Below, piece after piece: positions 20,492 to 31,908 of a stretch of DNA of 64,000 bases (position 1 is the stretch's first letter; every line of letters begins with the position of its first letter). The stretch is taken from positions 62,001-126,000 of the forward strand of contig NZ_WLYK01000003.1 of the NCBI RefSeq assembly GCF_009707545.1. Reading direction: 5' to 3'. The position numbers and the translations under genes are program-made. The notes under the pieces are model-generated. The model was not told the DNA's origin, did no database searches, and saw only the letters and a list, made by a program, of their open reading frames with translations. Origin of the DNA: Nakamurella alba (GTDB lineage Bacteria; Actinomycetota; Actinomycetes; Mycobacteriales; Nakamurellaceae).

Positions 20492-21010
20492 ATGGATCGC
20501 ACCGCGCGGGCAGTGGCCGACCCCACGCGCCGGCGGATCCTGGAGATCCTGCGCGAGGGGCCGGCCCCAGCGGGTGCGCTGGCGTCCGCCTTCGCCATCA
20601 GCCGTCCCGCGGTCAGCCGGCACCTCCGCGTCCTCCGCGAGGGCGGCCTGGTGGAGGAGCAGGTGCGGGGTCGGGTGCACGAGTACCGGCTGGTGATCGG
20701 CCCGCTCACCGAGCTCCGCGACTGGCTCACCGGCCTGACCGGGGCGGGGATCGTCGACCCCGCGGACCGGGAGACGGCGTGGCAGCGCCGGTTCGATGCC
20801 CTGGACACCGAGGTACGGCGGACTGGCCGAGACCGGCGGAGGGGTCAGGCCACCCCACCTGCCGACCTCACCGAGTCCACCCACCACGCCGGGTCCGACC
20901 ACCACGCCGGGTCCGACCACCACGCCGGGCCCGACCATCCCGCCCGGACCACCGGCAGCCCGGATCAGCACCGCAAACCTGACCTCCACCCCACCGAGGA
21001 GACCGCATGA
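20492..21010 (+). CDS. ArsR-family transcriptional regulator with His-rich tail
   Basis: 172 residues. A winged HTH covers about residues 1-85: ADPTRRRILEILREG, then SRPAVSRHLRVLREGGLVEE, of the class paired with SRPBCC proteins. The classical metal-binding CxC of helix 3 is absent. The C-terminal 60 residues are low complexity with a threefold DHHAGS/P repeat, encoded by three 18-bp tandem units, giving six closely spaced His. It overlaps the SRPBCC gene by 4 bases. ATG 20492 is chosen because it sits right after the palindrome and before the conserved domain. Confidence 0.85.
   Translation: MDRTARAVADPTRRRILEILREGPAPAGALASAFAISRPAVSRHLRVLREGGLVEEQVRGRVHEYRLVIGPLTELRDWLTGLTGAGIVDPADRETAWQRRFDALDTEVRRTGRDRRRGQATPPADLTESTHHAGSDHHAGSDHHAGPDHPARTTGSPDQHRKPDLHPTEETA
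20882..20935 (+). repeat. three 18-bp tandem repeats inside the ArsR gene
   Basis: Units CACCACGCCGGGTCCGAC at 20882, 20900 and 20918 (the third differs by one base). In frame they encode His-His-Ala-Gly-Ser/Pro-Asp. Confidence 0.85.
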
Positions 21011-21492
21011 CCCCCACCCCGACCGGCCGGGTCATCGGCACCGATCTGGTGCTGACCAGGCAGTTCGCCGGACCGATCGAGGACGTCTGGGCCTCGGTCA
21101 CCGACCCTGAGCGCACCGCCCGGTGGATCGGGCGGTGGGAGGGCGGCACCGGGGCCGGATCCACCGGCCGGCTGCAGCTCGGTTTCGAGGAAAGTGCGCC
21201 GTGGTCGGACTTCACCATCACCGCCTGCGAGCCGCCGCGGCACGTCGCCGTCGCGACCGCCGACGACGCCGGGCAGTGGCGACTGGAGATCACTCTCGAG
21301 CAGCAGGACACCGGCACGCTGTTGACCTTCGTCCACCACCTCGACGACACCGACGGCGTCGGCGACATCGGACCGGGGTGGGAGTACTACCTGGACCAGC
21401 TCGTCGCGTCCCGGGAGGGCCGTCCGCTGCCCGACTTCGGCGACTACCACCCGGCGATGAGCGAGCACTTCGCCGCGCAGGTCCGCTACTGA
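21007..21492 (+). CDS. SRPBCC / AHSA1-like domain protein
   Basis: 161 residues. The pattern [28 protein letters not shown] and the C-terminal [20 protein letters not shown] fits the START/AHSA1 family often found in operon with an ArsR regulator. It is a single helix-grip domain that binds a hydrophobic ligand. It is coupled to the regulator by an ATGA overlap. Ligand unknown. Confidence 0.85.
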   Translation: MTPTPTGRVIGTDLVLTRQFAGPIEDVWASVTDPERTARWIGRWEGGTGAGSTGRLQLGFEESAPWSDFTITACEPPRHVAVATADDAGQWRLEITLEQQDTGTLLTFVHHLDDTDGVGDIGPGWEYYLDQLVASREGRPLPDFGDYHPAMSEHFAAQVRY

Positions 21493-21560
21493 ACCAGCGG
21501 CAACTGCTCCGCACCACCTGCGACGCCCGGCGCCGGCGGCGGGTCCCCGGACGGGTTCGC

Positions 21561-22373
21561 TCAGGTGAGGTGGTCGAAATCCCCTCGCACCCAACCGATG
21601 TGACGATCGGCGGAAGCGCGCAGCACCTGCCGGGCGTCACGCTCGATGCAGTTGCCGAAGTTGCCGTAGACCCGGTCGAAGTCCAGCCCCTCGAGCGCCG
21701 TGGTGATCCGGTCGACGACCGCGCCGGACAACGGCAGCCGGTTCGGGTAGCTGCGCTGGAAGCTGATGGTGCGGCGGTCCGGGTTCGGGAAGACCGTGTC
21801 GCCGACCAGCAGCACGCCACGCCCCTCCGCCCCGGCCGCCCAGTGGGCGACCGCGCTACCGACGAAGTGCCCACCGACCTGGTGCAGCACGTAGTCGTCG
21901 GCGACCCGGTGCTCCCCCGACCAGAACTCGATCCGGTCGTCCTTGCGCCCCAACCACTCCCGGTCGGCGGCACACGCCAGCACCGGGACGTCGCCGAGCA
22001 GCGACGACCACTCGAGCTGCACGCCGTACATGTGCGGATGGCTGGTCGCGATGGCGATCACCTCGCCGTGCTGCCGGATCCGATCCGCCGTGGCCTCGTC
22101 GGCGTACCCGGTCGGATCCCACAGCACCACGCCGGCGCTCGTCCGGGTGGCCGTCATCAGCTGTCCGATGCCCAGCCCGGGATCGGCCCGGATGCCGAGC
22201 ATGTCCGGCTCGACCTCGTGCACGGTCAGCCGTTGGCCGTTGCCCGCCAGTTCGTCGATCGAGGTCCAGATCTGCCCCTCGGCCGGCATCCACTGCCGTT
22301 CGTCCTCGCAGATCGGGCAGACGTCCGGAACCGGCTCGTCGAACTCGACGGCGCAGGTCGCACAGATCCTCAT
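21561..22373 (-). CDS. metallo-beta-lactamase-fold protein with N-terminal zinc ribbon
   Basis: 270 residues from ATG 22373. Four Cys (4, 7, 19, 22: CATC and CPIC) make a rubredoxin-like ribbon. The MBL-like part has [10 protein letters not shown] where the classic HxHxDH would be, then [15 protein letters not shown] and GDTVFPNPD. The Asp and last His of the first motif are replaced, so the second metal site may be missing or altered. It is convergent with the SRPBCC gene. Function unknown. Confidence 0.7.
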   Translation of the reverse strand: MRICATCAVEFDEPVPDVCPICEDERQWMPAEGQIWTSIDELAGNGQRLTVHEVEPDMLGIRADPGLGIGQLMTATRTSAGVVLWDPTGYADEATADRIRQHGEVIAIATSHPHMYGVQLEWSSLLGDVPVLACAADREWLGRKDDRIEFWSGEHRVADDYVLHQVGGHFVGSAVAHWAAGAEGRGVLLVGDTVFPNPDRRTISFQRSYPNRLPLSGAVVDRITTALEGLDFDRVYGNFGNCIERDARQVLRASADRHIGWVRGDFDHLT

Positions 22374-22569
22374 GATCACGACTCTAGAAGTGAAGCCTGC
22401 ACCCCGCCCGGTCGATCGGCGACCCGGACCGGTTCGTCCGGCGCCGCGTCGGAGCCCCCAGCGCCATCACCGATCCGTTGCCACCCACCACGTCCCCCGT
22501 GGCGCACAGCAACAGATCTGGGCACACACCCGCCCGGACATCCCCGTCCCCCACCAACCCGGGAAAGCA

Positions 22570-22606
22570 GCGAACCCCGCCACGCGCATCGCGTGGCGGG
22601 GTTCGC
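22570..22606 (-). terminator. terminator after tuf
   Basis: A perfect 17-bp stem (arms 22570-22586 and 22590-22606) with a 3-base loop, 34 bases past the tuf stop. Confidence 0.9.
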
Positions 22607-22640
22607 CGGGTCCTACGAACGGGAGCGGGCTCCCGTCAGA

Positions 22641-23831
<1,191 letters not shown>

Positions 23832-24049
23832 TTGCTGTGTCCTCCTCGGGACTGTGGTGGATGCCCCGCCGGCAGAACTCGTCGGCGAAGCTTTGGTGGG
23901 TGGATCTGGACCGAGTCCAACTTCGGGCTCAGACCCGAGGCGGCGGGATGACTCCCGGACGCCACGTCTTCGGGGCGGATCCTGGCCGCCGCGCAGTCTA
24001 GCGGCGGCGGCCGGGTTCCTTCACATATGGAGTTGGGGGGTCGAGCAGG

Positions 24050-24079
24050 GGCCGCCGGGACCTCACGATCCCGGCGGCC
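24050..24079 (-). terminator. hairpin after fusA
   Basis: 11-bp stem (GGCCGCCGGGA and complement) with an 8-base loop starting 6 bases past the fusA stop. It may partly end the str transcript before tuf. Confidence 0.55.
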
Positions 24080-24085
24080 GCCGGA

Positions 24086-26182
24086 TCACTCGCCCGTGGC
24101 CTTGGCGACGATCTCCTTGGCCACGTTGGCCGGGACCTCCGCGTAGGAGTCGAACACCATCGAGTACGAGGCCCGGCCGGCGGTCTTGGACCGCAGGTCG
24201 CCCACGTAGCCGAACATCTCGGACAGCGGGACCAGGGCGGTCACGACGCGGGCGCCGGAACGCTCGGTCATGGCCTGGATCTGGCCACGGCGGGAGTTCA
24301 GGTCGCCGATCACGTCGCCCATGTTGTCCTCGGGGGTGACGACCTCGACGCTCATCATCGGCTCGAGCAGGACCGGCTTCGCCTTGCGGGCCGCTTCCTT
24401 CATCGCGATCGAGCCGGCGATCTTGAACGCCATTTCCGAGGAGTCGACCTCGTGGTAGGCACCGTCGAGCAGGGTCAGCTTCACACCCAGCATCGGGTAG
24501 CCGGCGAGGATGCCGTACTGCAGCGCGTCCTGGGCGCCGGCGTCCACCGAGGGGATGTACTCCTTGGGGATGCGGCCACCGCTCACCGAGTTCACGAACT
24601 CGTAGGTCGCGCCCTCCGAGGCGGTCATGTCAAGCGGCTCGACCTTGATCTGCACCTTGGCGAACTGGCCGGAGCCACCCGTCTGCTTCTTGTGGGTGTA
24701 GTCCAGCCGCTCCACGGTGCCGCGGATGGTCTCCCGGTAGGCGACCTGCGGCTTGCCGATGTTGGCCTCGACGTTGAACTCGCGGCGCATGCGGTCCACC
24801 AGGATGTCCAGGTGGAGCTCGCCCATGCCGGAGATGACGGTCTGGCCGGTCTCCTCGTCGTTCTTGACCTTGAAGGTCGGGTCCTCCTCTGCGAGCTTCT
24901 GGATCGCGGTGCCCAGCTTCTCCTGGTCGGACTTGGTCTTCGGCTCGATGGCGACCGAGATGACCGGGTCCGGGAAGGACATCGACTCGAGCACGATCGG
25001 GTTCGCCGGGTCGGCCAGCGTCTCACCGGTGGTGGTCTGCTTCAGGCCCATGACCGCGCAGATGTCGCCGGCGCCGACCGACGACAGCTCCTCACGCTTG
25101 TTGGCGTGCATCTGATAGATCTTGCCGATCCGCTCCTTGCGGTCCCGGGTCGCGTTGACGACCTGGGTGCCCGACTCCAGCGTGCCGGAGTAGACACGGA
25201 CGAAGGTCAGCTTGCCCAGGTGCGGGTCGGTCGCGACCTTGAACGCCAGCCCGGAGAAGGCGGCCTTCGGGTCGGGCTCGCGCTCGGCCGGGGTCTCGCC
25301 GTCCTGCAGGGTGCCGTGCACGGCGCCGATGTCGATCGGCGACGGCAGGTAGGTGACGACCGCGTCGAGCATGGGCTGGACGCCCTTGTTCTTGAACGCG
25401 GACCCGCAGACGACCGGGTTGACCTTGAGGCCGATGGTCGCGCGACGCAGCGCCGCGTTCAGCTCGTCGACGGAGAGCTCCTCGCCCTCCAGGAACTTCT
25501 CCATGGCGTCGTCGTCGTTCTCGGCGATCGTCTCGACGAGCTTGGCCCGCCACTCCTCGGCCTGCTCCTGCAGATCGGCCGGGATGTCCTCGATCGCGTA
25601 GTCCTCGCCCTTCTTGGTCTCACCACGCCAGGTGAAGGCCTTCATGGTGAGCAGGTCGACGACACCGATGAAGTCGCCCTCGGCGCCGATCGGGAGCTGC
25701 AGCACGGCCGGGGTGGCACCCAGGCGGTCGATCATCATGTCGACGCAGCGGAAGAAGTCGGCACCGGTGCGGTCGAGCTTGTTGACGAAGCACATCCGCG
25801 GCACGTGGTACTTCTCCGCCTGCCGCCAGACCTGCTCGGTCTGCGGCTCGACGCCGGCGACACCGTCGTAGACGGCGACGGCACCGTCGAGGACGCGGAG
25901 CGAGCGCTCCACCTCGACGGTGAAGTCGACGTGCCCGGGGGTGTCGATGATGTTGATCTTGTGGTTCTTCCACGACGTCGTCGTCGCGGCGGAGGTGATC
26001 GTGATCCCCCGCTCCTGCTCCTGCTCCATCCAGTCCATGACGGCACCGCCGTCGTGGACCTCACCGATCTTGTAGGTGATACCGGTGTAGAAGAGGATGC
26101 GCTCGGTCGTGGTGGTCTTACCCGCGTCGATGTGCGCCATGATCCCGATGTTGCGGACCTTGTCGAGGGCGGTGGGTGCCAC
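24086..26182 (-). CDS. fusA: Elongation factor G
   Basis: 698 residues. The ribosomal translocase GTPase. G motifs: [21 protein letters not shown] and [10 protein letters not shown]; domain IV/V segments such as GMGELHLDI and RRGQIQAM are present. Length is standard for the housekeeping form. It lies between rpsG and tuf. Confidence 0.98.
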   Translation of the reverse strand: MAPTALDKVRNIGIMAHIDAGKTTTTERILFYTGITYKIGEVHDGGAVMDWMEQEQERGITITSAATTTSWKNHKINIIDTPGHVDFTVEVERSLRVLDGAVAVYDGVAGVEPQTEQVWRQAEKYHVPRMCFVNKLDRTGADFFRCVDMMIDRLGATPAVLQLPIGAEGDFIGVVDLLTMKAFTWRGETKKGEDYAIEDIPADLQEQAEEWRAKLVETIAENDDDAMEKFLEGEELSVDELNAALRRATIGLKVNPVVCGSAFKNKGVQPMLDAVVTYLPSPIDIGAVHGTLQDGETPAEREPDPKAAFSGLAFKVATDPHLGKLTFVRVYSGTLESGTQVVNATRDRKERIGKIYQMHANKREELSSVGAGDICAVMGLKQTTTGETLADPANPIVLESMSFPDPVISVAIEPKTKSDQEKLGTAIQKLAEEDPTFKVKNDEETGQTVISGMGELHLDILVDRMRREFNVEANIGKPQVAYRETIRGTVERLDYTHKKQTGGSGQFAKVQIKVEPLDMTASEGATYEFVNSVSGGRIPKEYIPSVDAGAQDALQYGILAGYPMLGVKLTLLDGAYHEVDSSEMAFKIAGSIAMKEAARKAKPVLLEPMMSVEVVTPEDNMGDVIGDLNSRRGQIQAMTERSGARVVTALVPLSEMFGYVGDLRSKTAGRASYSMVFDSYAEVPANVAKEIVAKATGE

Positions 26183-26307
26183 GTGCGGTTCTTCTCTCGT
26201 CTCGCGTGCATGGGCGCGTCACGGGGTGCGTGCGACGCGCGGGAAAGCGCCGGGTCCGGGGGTACCCGGGACCGGCGCGGGAACTACCGCCGACCAGCGT
26301 AGTCGTA

Positions 26308-26329
26308 CCGGGGAACCTGCGTTCCCCGG
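26308..26329 (-). terminator. hairpin between rpsG and fusA
   Basis: CCGGGGAAC-CTGC-GTTCCCCGG, 33 bases past rpsG. A 9-bp stem with a 4-base loop and no T-tract: weak terminator or RNA-processing site. Confidence 0.45.
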
Positions 26330-26361
26330 CACGACCCGCCGACGGCGTCCACCTGCGACGA

Positions 26362-26832
26362 CTACCAGCGGTAGTGGGCGAAGGCGCGGTTCGACTCGGC
26401 CATCTTGTGCGTGTCCTCGCGGCGCTTGACCGCGGCACCGAGGCCGTTGCTGGCGTCCAGCAGCTCGTTCATCAGCCGCTCGGTCATGGTCTTCTCGCGA
26501 CGGGCGCGGGAGTAGCCGACCAGCCAGCGCAGGCCCAGGGTGGTCTGCCGGGGCACACGCACCTCGACCGGGACCTGGTAGGTGGCGCCACCGACACGAC
26601 GGGAGCGCACCTCGAGGGCGGGCTTCACGTTGTCCAGCGCGCGCTTGAGGATGGTGACCGGATCGCTGCCGGTCTTCTCGCGGCAGCCTTCCAGCGCGTC
26701 GTACACGATCGACTGCGCGATGGAGCGCTTGCCGTCGAGCAGGACCTTGTTCACCAGCTGGGTGACCAGCGGGGAGTTGTAGACCGGATCGGCGACGACC
26801 GGTCGCTTCGGAGCGGGACCCTTACGAGGCAT
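26362..26832 (-). CDS. rpsG: 30S ribosomal protein S7
   Basis: 156 residues. [18 protein letters not shown] and the signature [20 protein letters not shown] are typical. It nucleates the 30S head. It starts 1 base after the rpsL stop. Confidence 0.98.
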   Translation of the reverse strand: MPRKGPAPKRPVVADPVYNSPLVTQLVNKVLLDGKRSIAQSIVYDALEGCREKTGSDPVTILKRALDNVKPALEVRSRRVGGATYQVPVEVRVPRQTTLGLRWLVGYSRARREKTMTERLMNELLDASNGLGAAVKRREDTHKMAESNRAFAHYRW

Positions 26833-26833
26833 C

Positions 26834-27208
26834 TCAGCTCTTCTCCTTCTTCGCGCCGTAGCGGCTGCGGGCCTGCTTGCGGTTCTTCACGCCCTGGGTG
26901 TCCAGGGAGCCACGGATGACCTTGTAGCGGACACCCGGCAGGTCCTTCACACGACCGCCGCGGACCAGCACGATGGAGTGCTCCTGCAGGTTGTGGCCCT
27001 CGCCCGGGATGTAGGCGGTGACCTCGACCTGGCTGGTCAGCTTGACGCGCGCGACCTTGCGGAGCGCGGAGTTCGGCTTCTTCGGGGTGGTGGTGTAGAC
27101 GCGGGTGCAGACACCACGACGCTGCGGGGACCCCTTGAGGGCCGGCGTCTTGGTCTTGCCGACCTTTTCCTGTCGGCCCTTGCGGACCAGCTGTTGGATC
27201 GTGGGCAT
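26834..27208 (-). CDS. rpsL: 30S ribosomal protein S12
   Basis: 124 residues. [12 protein letters not shown] start; the loops [12 protein letters not shown] and [12 protein letters not shown] carry the wild-type Lys residues at which streptomycin-resistance substitutions are known. First gene of the str operon. Confidence 0.98.
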   Translation of the reverse strand: MPTIQQLVRKGRQEKVGKTKTPALKGSPQRRGVCTRVYTTTPKKPNSALRKVARVKLTSQVEVTAYIPGEGHNLQEHSIVLVRGGRVKDLPGVRYKVIRGSLDTQGVKNRKQARSRYGAKKEKS

Positions 27209-28269
27209 GTGCCGGTGTTCTTCCTGACATGTCTCGTGGCGCGGCGACCGGGTGGTCGTCGGACCGGGTGAACTGACGTCCCGGCCGCCGGGGCGACCAC
27301 TGGGACGACTGCGCGGCAGGTGGTGCTGTCCCGGGAGATCGTCACCAGGACGGCCCGGTCGGCAGGTCCGGCCCGCGGATCGCTCCACGGGCGTCGTGTG
27401 CCCGGCTCCCCCGTCGCCGCGCCGGTGACGGGAGCGCCTCGACACTGCCGAGACTCGCTGCACCCAGCACATGCGAGCGGCCCAGCAGGCACGAGCCACC
27501 GCGATCCGCGCACCCGAACATTCGGGTGGCAGTACTCGGGTGACCGCACGAGCTGGGCAGCGGTTCCGGAACTCCGGACCCTGCCGGCCCGGTCCCCGGA
27601 TCCGCCAGGGCTCCTCTCGGAACCCGACGGGGGCAGACCAGACCGCAGCGCTGGGCGATTCGTGATCCAGTCTACTCCCCACCGGCGGGTGCTCCGGCCA
27701 CGCACGGGCGGCGCCCAGCGGCGGCACCCGGCCACGGGACTGCATGATCGTTATCGATCCGTCATCCACGATTCCGCGGTCCGATTGTGGCCCGGTTGCG
27801 GTCCGGATGTGGTCCGTCACCGGACGGGCACCCCCGGCGTCGGCGCGCCGACGTCGCAGCCGGCGCGGCAGCACGCACAACAGGTCGGGCAACGGGCCGT
27901 CCGGTCGGGCACGGATCCGTTCCGAGTCCGGGCAGGGAGTGCGGACCTTTTGTCCCGTGCTGTCACCGTCCGGTCATCTCCGGGGCATTGCGAACTCCCA
28001 TCACGCATCCATGGCGTCCACACGTTCCCACAGAGAACGGGCAGCGATCCGACCGGTTCCGGTCGGTGATTCAGGTCACGATTGTGCGTCGATGCCGCGG
28101 ACCCTGCAGTTTCGCTGCCCGATAGCGGGCAGAACTCGGGCAGCGCGGGAACCTCTTCCGAGTGAGCGGGTCCGGTGGATTCCTGATCTGATGGATGGGC
28201 GGCGGTGTGGCCCAGCCCACAACTCCGCGTGACCGTTTCGGAGTGGCAGGTGGGGAGGTGGGCACGGCG
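27209..28269. promoter_or_regulatory. divergent intergenic region, rpsL / polyol regulator
   Basis: About 1.06 kb without a convincing gene between two outward-facing starts. It holds several perfect short inverted repeats: CACCCGAA-CA-TTCGGGTG (27511-27528), CCGACCGG-TT-CCGGTCGG (28049-28066) and CTGCCCG-ATAG-CGGGCAG (28115-28132). A TAGACT at 27669-27674 on the minus strand resembles the one before tuf, but no -35 fits it. Confidence 0.45.
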
Positions 28270-29043
28270 ATGAGCACCCGACAGGGCGAGGAACGCCGGC
28301 GCATGATCCTCGAGCAGGCCCGCGGCAGCGGCCATGTCGCGGTCACCGACATCGCCAGCGAACTCGACGTCGCCGCAGAGACCGTCCGCCGCGACCTCAA
28401 GGTGCTGGAGGACCACGGGCTGGTCCGACGGACCCACGGTGGCGCCTACCCGGTGGAGAGCGCCGGCTTCGAGTCGAACATGGCCCGCCGCTCGGAGAGC
28501 TGGGTGGCGGAGAAGAAGCGCATCGCCACGGCCGCCGTCGAGCAGCTCGGCCCGGCCGAGACCGTTTTCCTGGACGAGGGTTTCACCCCGCAGCTGGTCG
28601 CCGAGGAACTGGCGCGCAGCGGCCGGTCGATGACCGTGGTCACCGCTTCGCTCTCCGGGGCCGCCGCACTCTCGCTCTCCCCCACCATCGACGTCATCGC
28701 CCTCGGCGGCCGGGTCCGTTCCCGCACGCTGGGCACCGTCGACCACTGGGCGACCTCGATGCTGGCCCAGTTCGTGCTGGACGTCGCGGTCATCGGCGCC
28801 AACGGCATCACCCGGGACCGCGGACTCACCGTGCCGAACACCGCCGTCGCAGCGGTCAAGGCCAAGGCGATGGAGGTCTCCCGTCGCAAGATCTTCGTGG
28901 GCGCCCACACCAAGTTCGGCGTGACCAGCTTCTGCCGGTTCGCCGAGGTCTCCGACTTCGAGTCGCTGATCACCGACAGCGCGCTCTCCACCCACGAGGC
29001 ACACCGGTACGCCGCACTCGGACCGCAGGTCATCCGTGTGTAG
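28270..29043 (+). CDS. DeoR-family transcriptional regulator
   Basis: 257 residues from ATG 28270, preceded by a GGGGAGG ribosome-binding site. The N-terminal HTH has ERRRMILEQARGSG and ASELDVAAETVRRDLKVLED; the C-terminal sugar-phosphate-sensing domain has VFLDEGFTPQLVAEEL and VIGANGITRDRGLTVPN. Such proteins respond to phosphorylated or free sugars/polyols. It lies directly upstream of a polyol transport and dehydrogenase operon, its likely target. Confidence 0.88.
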   Translation: MSTRQGEERRRMILEQARGSGHVAVTDIASELDVAAETVRRDLKVLEDHGLVRRTHGGAYPVESAGFESNMARRSESWVAEKKRIATAAVEQLGPAETVFLDEGFTPQLVAEELARSGRSMTVVTASLSGAAALSLSPTIDVIALGGRVRSRTLGTVDHWATSMLAQFVLDVAVIGANGITRDRGLTVPNTAVAAVKAKAMEVSRRKIFVGAHTKFGVTSFCRFAEVSDFESLITDSALSTHEAHRYAALGPQVIRV

Positions 29044-29049
29044 GCGTGC

Positions 29050-29068
29050 GCCGGCCAGTGTGGCCGGC
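29050..29068 (+). terminator. hairpin after the DeoR gene
   Basis: GCCGGCCA-GTG-TGGCCGGC, 6 bases past the stop. It separates the regulator transcript from the transport operon. Confidence 0.65.
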
Positions 29069-29249
29069 CCGTCCGCGAGATCGACGTCCCCGCCGAGGAT
29101 GTCGACCCCGGCCCCTGATCCGCACCTCTGACCCCGATCCACCTGCCAGACCCGACCGGTACCGCGCACGGACCGGGCGACAGCACCACCAGCACACCAC
29201 TCCTGCAGCCGGCCAGGGCGGCCGGCACGCAACGAAAGGAACACACCAG

Positions 29250-30704
29250 ATGCGTTGGAACCAGAGAGCAGTGGTGGCCGGCGTCGCCGCGCTGCTGCTG
29301 ACCGCTGCCGCGTGCGGCAGCTCCTCGGAGTCCGATGAGGAGACGACGTCCGGCGGTGCCGCGGCGTCGACCAGCTCGGGCGGCGGCTTCTCGGTGGACT
29401 CGTCGGCGAGTGCCGCCCCGGCCACCGGCGACGTGCTCACCCGCAACCCGGAGACCGACGGCAAGACCATCAACGTGCTGATGGTCGCCAACCCGCAGAT
29501 GACCGACCTGCAGAGCCTGACGGCGGAGAACTTCACCGCCAAGACCGGCATCACGGTCAACTACACCGTGCTGCCGGAGAACGACATGCGCGCCAAGGCG
29601 GACATCGAGTTCAAGAACCAGGCCGGCCAGTACGACGTGGCCACGCTGTCGAACTTCGAGATCCCGATCTGGTCGCAGAACGGCTGGCTGGCCGACCTGA
29701 CCGAGTACTCGACCAACGACGCCGCCTTCAACCAGGGCGACATCTTCCCGGCCATGACCTCCTCGCTGTCCATGGACGGCAAGATCTACGGCGAGCCGTT
29801 CTACGGCGAGTCCTCGTTCCTGATGTACCGCACCGACGTCTTCGAGAAGGCCGGCGTCACCCTGCCGGACGCCCCCACCTGGGACGAGGTCGCCGCGGCC
29901 GCGGAGAAGGTCGACGGCGCGGAGTCCGGCATGAAGGGCATCTGCCTGCGCGGCCTGCCGGGCTGGGGCCAGCTGGGTGCCCCGCTGACCACCGTCATCA
30001 ACACCTTCGGTGGCGCCTGGTTCGACGCGGACTGGAACGCCCTGCTCACCGACCCGAAGACCGTCGAGGCCGTGAACTTCTACACGACCCTGGTCAAGGA
30101 GCACGGCGAGGTCAGCCCCTCGCAGGCGGGCTTCACCGAGTGCCTGAACAACATGCTGCAGTCCAAGGTCGCCATGTGGTACGACGCGACCTCGGCCGCC
30201 GGTTCGCTCGAGGCCGACGACTCGCCGGTCAAGGGCAAGGTCGGCTACGTGCAGGCCCCGGTGAAGGACACCAAGTCCTCCGGCTGGCTGTACACCTGGT
30301 CGTGGGCGATGGAGGAGGCCTCCCAGAACAAGGACGCCGCCTGGCAGTTCATCTCCTGGGCCTCCTCGGCACAGTACGAGCAGCTGGTGGGCGAGAAGCT
30401 GGGCTGGGCCAAGGTCCCGTCGGGCAAGCGCGCCTCGCTGTACAGCAACCCGGACTACACCGCGGCCGCCGAGGCCTTCGCCCCGGCCACGCTGACCGCG
30501 CTGCAGAACGCCGATCCGCAGAACCCGGGCCTGCAGCCCCGGCCGACCGTCGGCATCCAGTTCGTCGACATCCCGGAGTTCACCAGCCTCGGTGACGAGG
30601 TCACGGCCTCGCTGTCGCAGGTCCTGGCGGGCAACGGCACCGTCGAGGACGCGCTGGCCAAGGCGCAGGAGTCGGCCCAGAAGGTCGGCGACGACTACAA
30701 GTAA
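29250..30704 (+). CDS. ABC transporter substrate-binding lipoprotein for polyols (mannitol/sorbitol type)
   Basis: 484 residues. Signal peptide with lipobox ending LLTAAACGSS, then a Ser/Gly-rich linker. The mature domain is of the SmoE/MtlE polyol class: PFYGESSFLMYRTDVFEKAG and GICLRGLPGWGQLG, then NTFGGAWFDADW. It delivers substrate to the two permeases encoded next. A hairpin behind the gene probably keeps its level above that of the permeases. The adjoining dehydrogenase argues for mannitol, arabitol or sorbitol. Confidence 0.87.
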   Translation: MRWNQRAVVAGVAALLLTAAACGSSSESDEETTSGGAAASTSSGGGFSVDSSASAAPATGDVLTRNPETDGKTINVLMVANPQMTDLQSLTAENFTAKTGITVNYTVLPENDMRAKADIEFKNQAGQYDVATLSNFEIPIWSQNGWLADLTEYSTNDAAFNQGDIFPAMTSSLSMDGKIYGEPFYGESSFLMYRTDVFEKAGVTLPDAPTWDEVAAAAEKVDGAESGMKGICLRGLPGWGQLGAPLTTVINTFGGAWFDADWNALLTDPKTVEAVNFYTTLVKEHGEVSPSQAGFTECLNNMLQSKVAMWYDATSAAGSLEADDSPVKGKVGYVQAPVKDTKSSGWLYTWSWAMEEASQNKDAAWQFISWASSAQYEQLVGEKLGWAKVPSGKRASLYSNPDYTAAAEAFAPATLTALQNADPQNPGLQPRPTVGIQFVDIPEFTSLGDEVTASLSQVLAGNGTVEDALAKAQESAQKVGDDYK

Positions 30705-30712
30705 CACCCGCA

Positions 30713-30742
30713 CGGCGGGGTCCGGACCTCCGGGCCCCGCCG
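30713..30742 (+). terminator. hairpin between binding-protein and permease genes
   Basis: 13-bp stem with one G-U pair (CGGCGGGGTCCGG against 30730-30742), loop ACCT, 9 bases past the stop. Likely partial terminator or mRNA-stabilising element. Confidence 0.6.
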
Positions 30743-30942
30743 CTGTGTGTGCCTGACCGGCGCACGGAGTGCCCTTCCGGCACGGCGTGTGCCGCCCGGC
30801 ACGCGGACGCCCGCCGTCCCGGCAGCCCGGTCCCACCGGCCGCCGGGGCGGCGCCCACCGGCCGCACCAGCTGAGCCCAGCCCAGCACCAGTCATCCACG
30901 GCATCGGCGACACCCTCGGATCAGCAAAGGAACGGTTCGGAC

Positions 30943-31908
30943 ATGACCACCCTGCAGAAGGCGCCGGCGGACTCGGGGCCCTCGGCCTCGGCCGTCGCCG
31001 ACGCCACCCGCCGCGCGAAGAAGGAGGCCTGGCTGCGCCGGGCCCCGTTGCTGCCCGGTCTGATCTTCACCATCATCGTCACGCAGCTGCCGTTCGTGGT
31101 GACGATCGTGCTGTCGTTCCGCCGCTGGGACGCAGACCGGCCGAGGCTGTCGGGCTGGACCCTGCGGAACTACCAGGAGGTCTTCTCCGACTCCGGCATC
31201 CTGTCCGCGATGTGGCACACCGTGATCCTCACGGTGTCCGTCGTGGTCATCTCCCTGGTCTTCGGACTGGGCATCGCCCTGCTGCTGAACCGGACCTTCC
31301 GCGGCCGCGGCGCGGTGCGGACGATGATGATCGCCCCGTTCCTGATCGTCCCGGTGGCCGCCGCGACCTTCTTCCGGTACGGCGTCTTCGACGCCTCCAA
31401 CGGCCTGCTGGCCGGCATCGTGACCTCGTTCAAGCGGATCTTCGACCCGGACGCCGCCGCCGCGACCATCAGCATCGCGGAGTCGCAGCCGATGCTGACG
31501 ATCATCATCACGCTGGTCTGGCAGTGGACGCCGTTCATGACGCTGATCCTGCTGGCCGGTCTGCAGTCCCGCCCCGGCGACATCCTCGAGGCCGCCGCCG
31601 TCGACGGCGCCAACGGCTGGCAGGTGTTCCGCTCGCTGACCATGCCGCACATGCGGCAGTACCTGGAACTGGCCGGCCTGCTGGGCGCCATCTACATCAT
31701 CCAGAACTTCGACGCCGTGTTCACGCTGACCCCGCTGAACCCGCAGACCGAGAACCTGCCCTACCTGATCTTCCGCACCATCCAGGCGGACTCCGACTAC
31801 GGCCTGGCCTCCGCGCAGGGTGTCGTCGTGGTGATCCTGACGATCGTCATCGCCACCTTCGCGTTGCGGACCGTGTCCAGCCTGTTCAAGGAGGAGAACG
31901 CCCGATGA
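30943..31908 (+). CDS. ABC polyol transporter permease 1
   Basis: 321 residues with about six membrane segments. It is a MalF-like subunit: long N-terminal segment, then the EAA loop DILEAAAVDGANGWQVFRSL that docks on the ATPase. ATG 30943 follows AAAGGA. It overlaps the next permease by ATGA. Confidence 0.88.
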   Translation: MTTLQKAPADSGPSASAVADATRRAKKEAWLRRAPLLPGLIFTIIVTQLPFVVTIVLSFRRWDADRPRLSGWTLRNYQEVFSDSGILSAMWHTVILTVSVVVISLVFGLGIALLLNRTFRGRGAVRTMMIAPFLIVPVAAATFFRYGVFDASNGLLAGIVTSFKRIFDPDAAAATISIAESQPMLTIIITLVWQWTPFMTLILLAGLQSRPGDILEAAAVDGANGWQVFRSLTMPHMRQYLELAGLLGAIYIIQNFDAVFTLTPLNPQTENLPYLIFRTIQADSDYGLASAQGVVVVILTIVIATFALRTVSSLFKEENAR

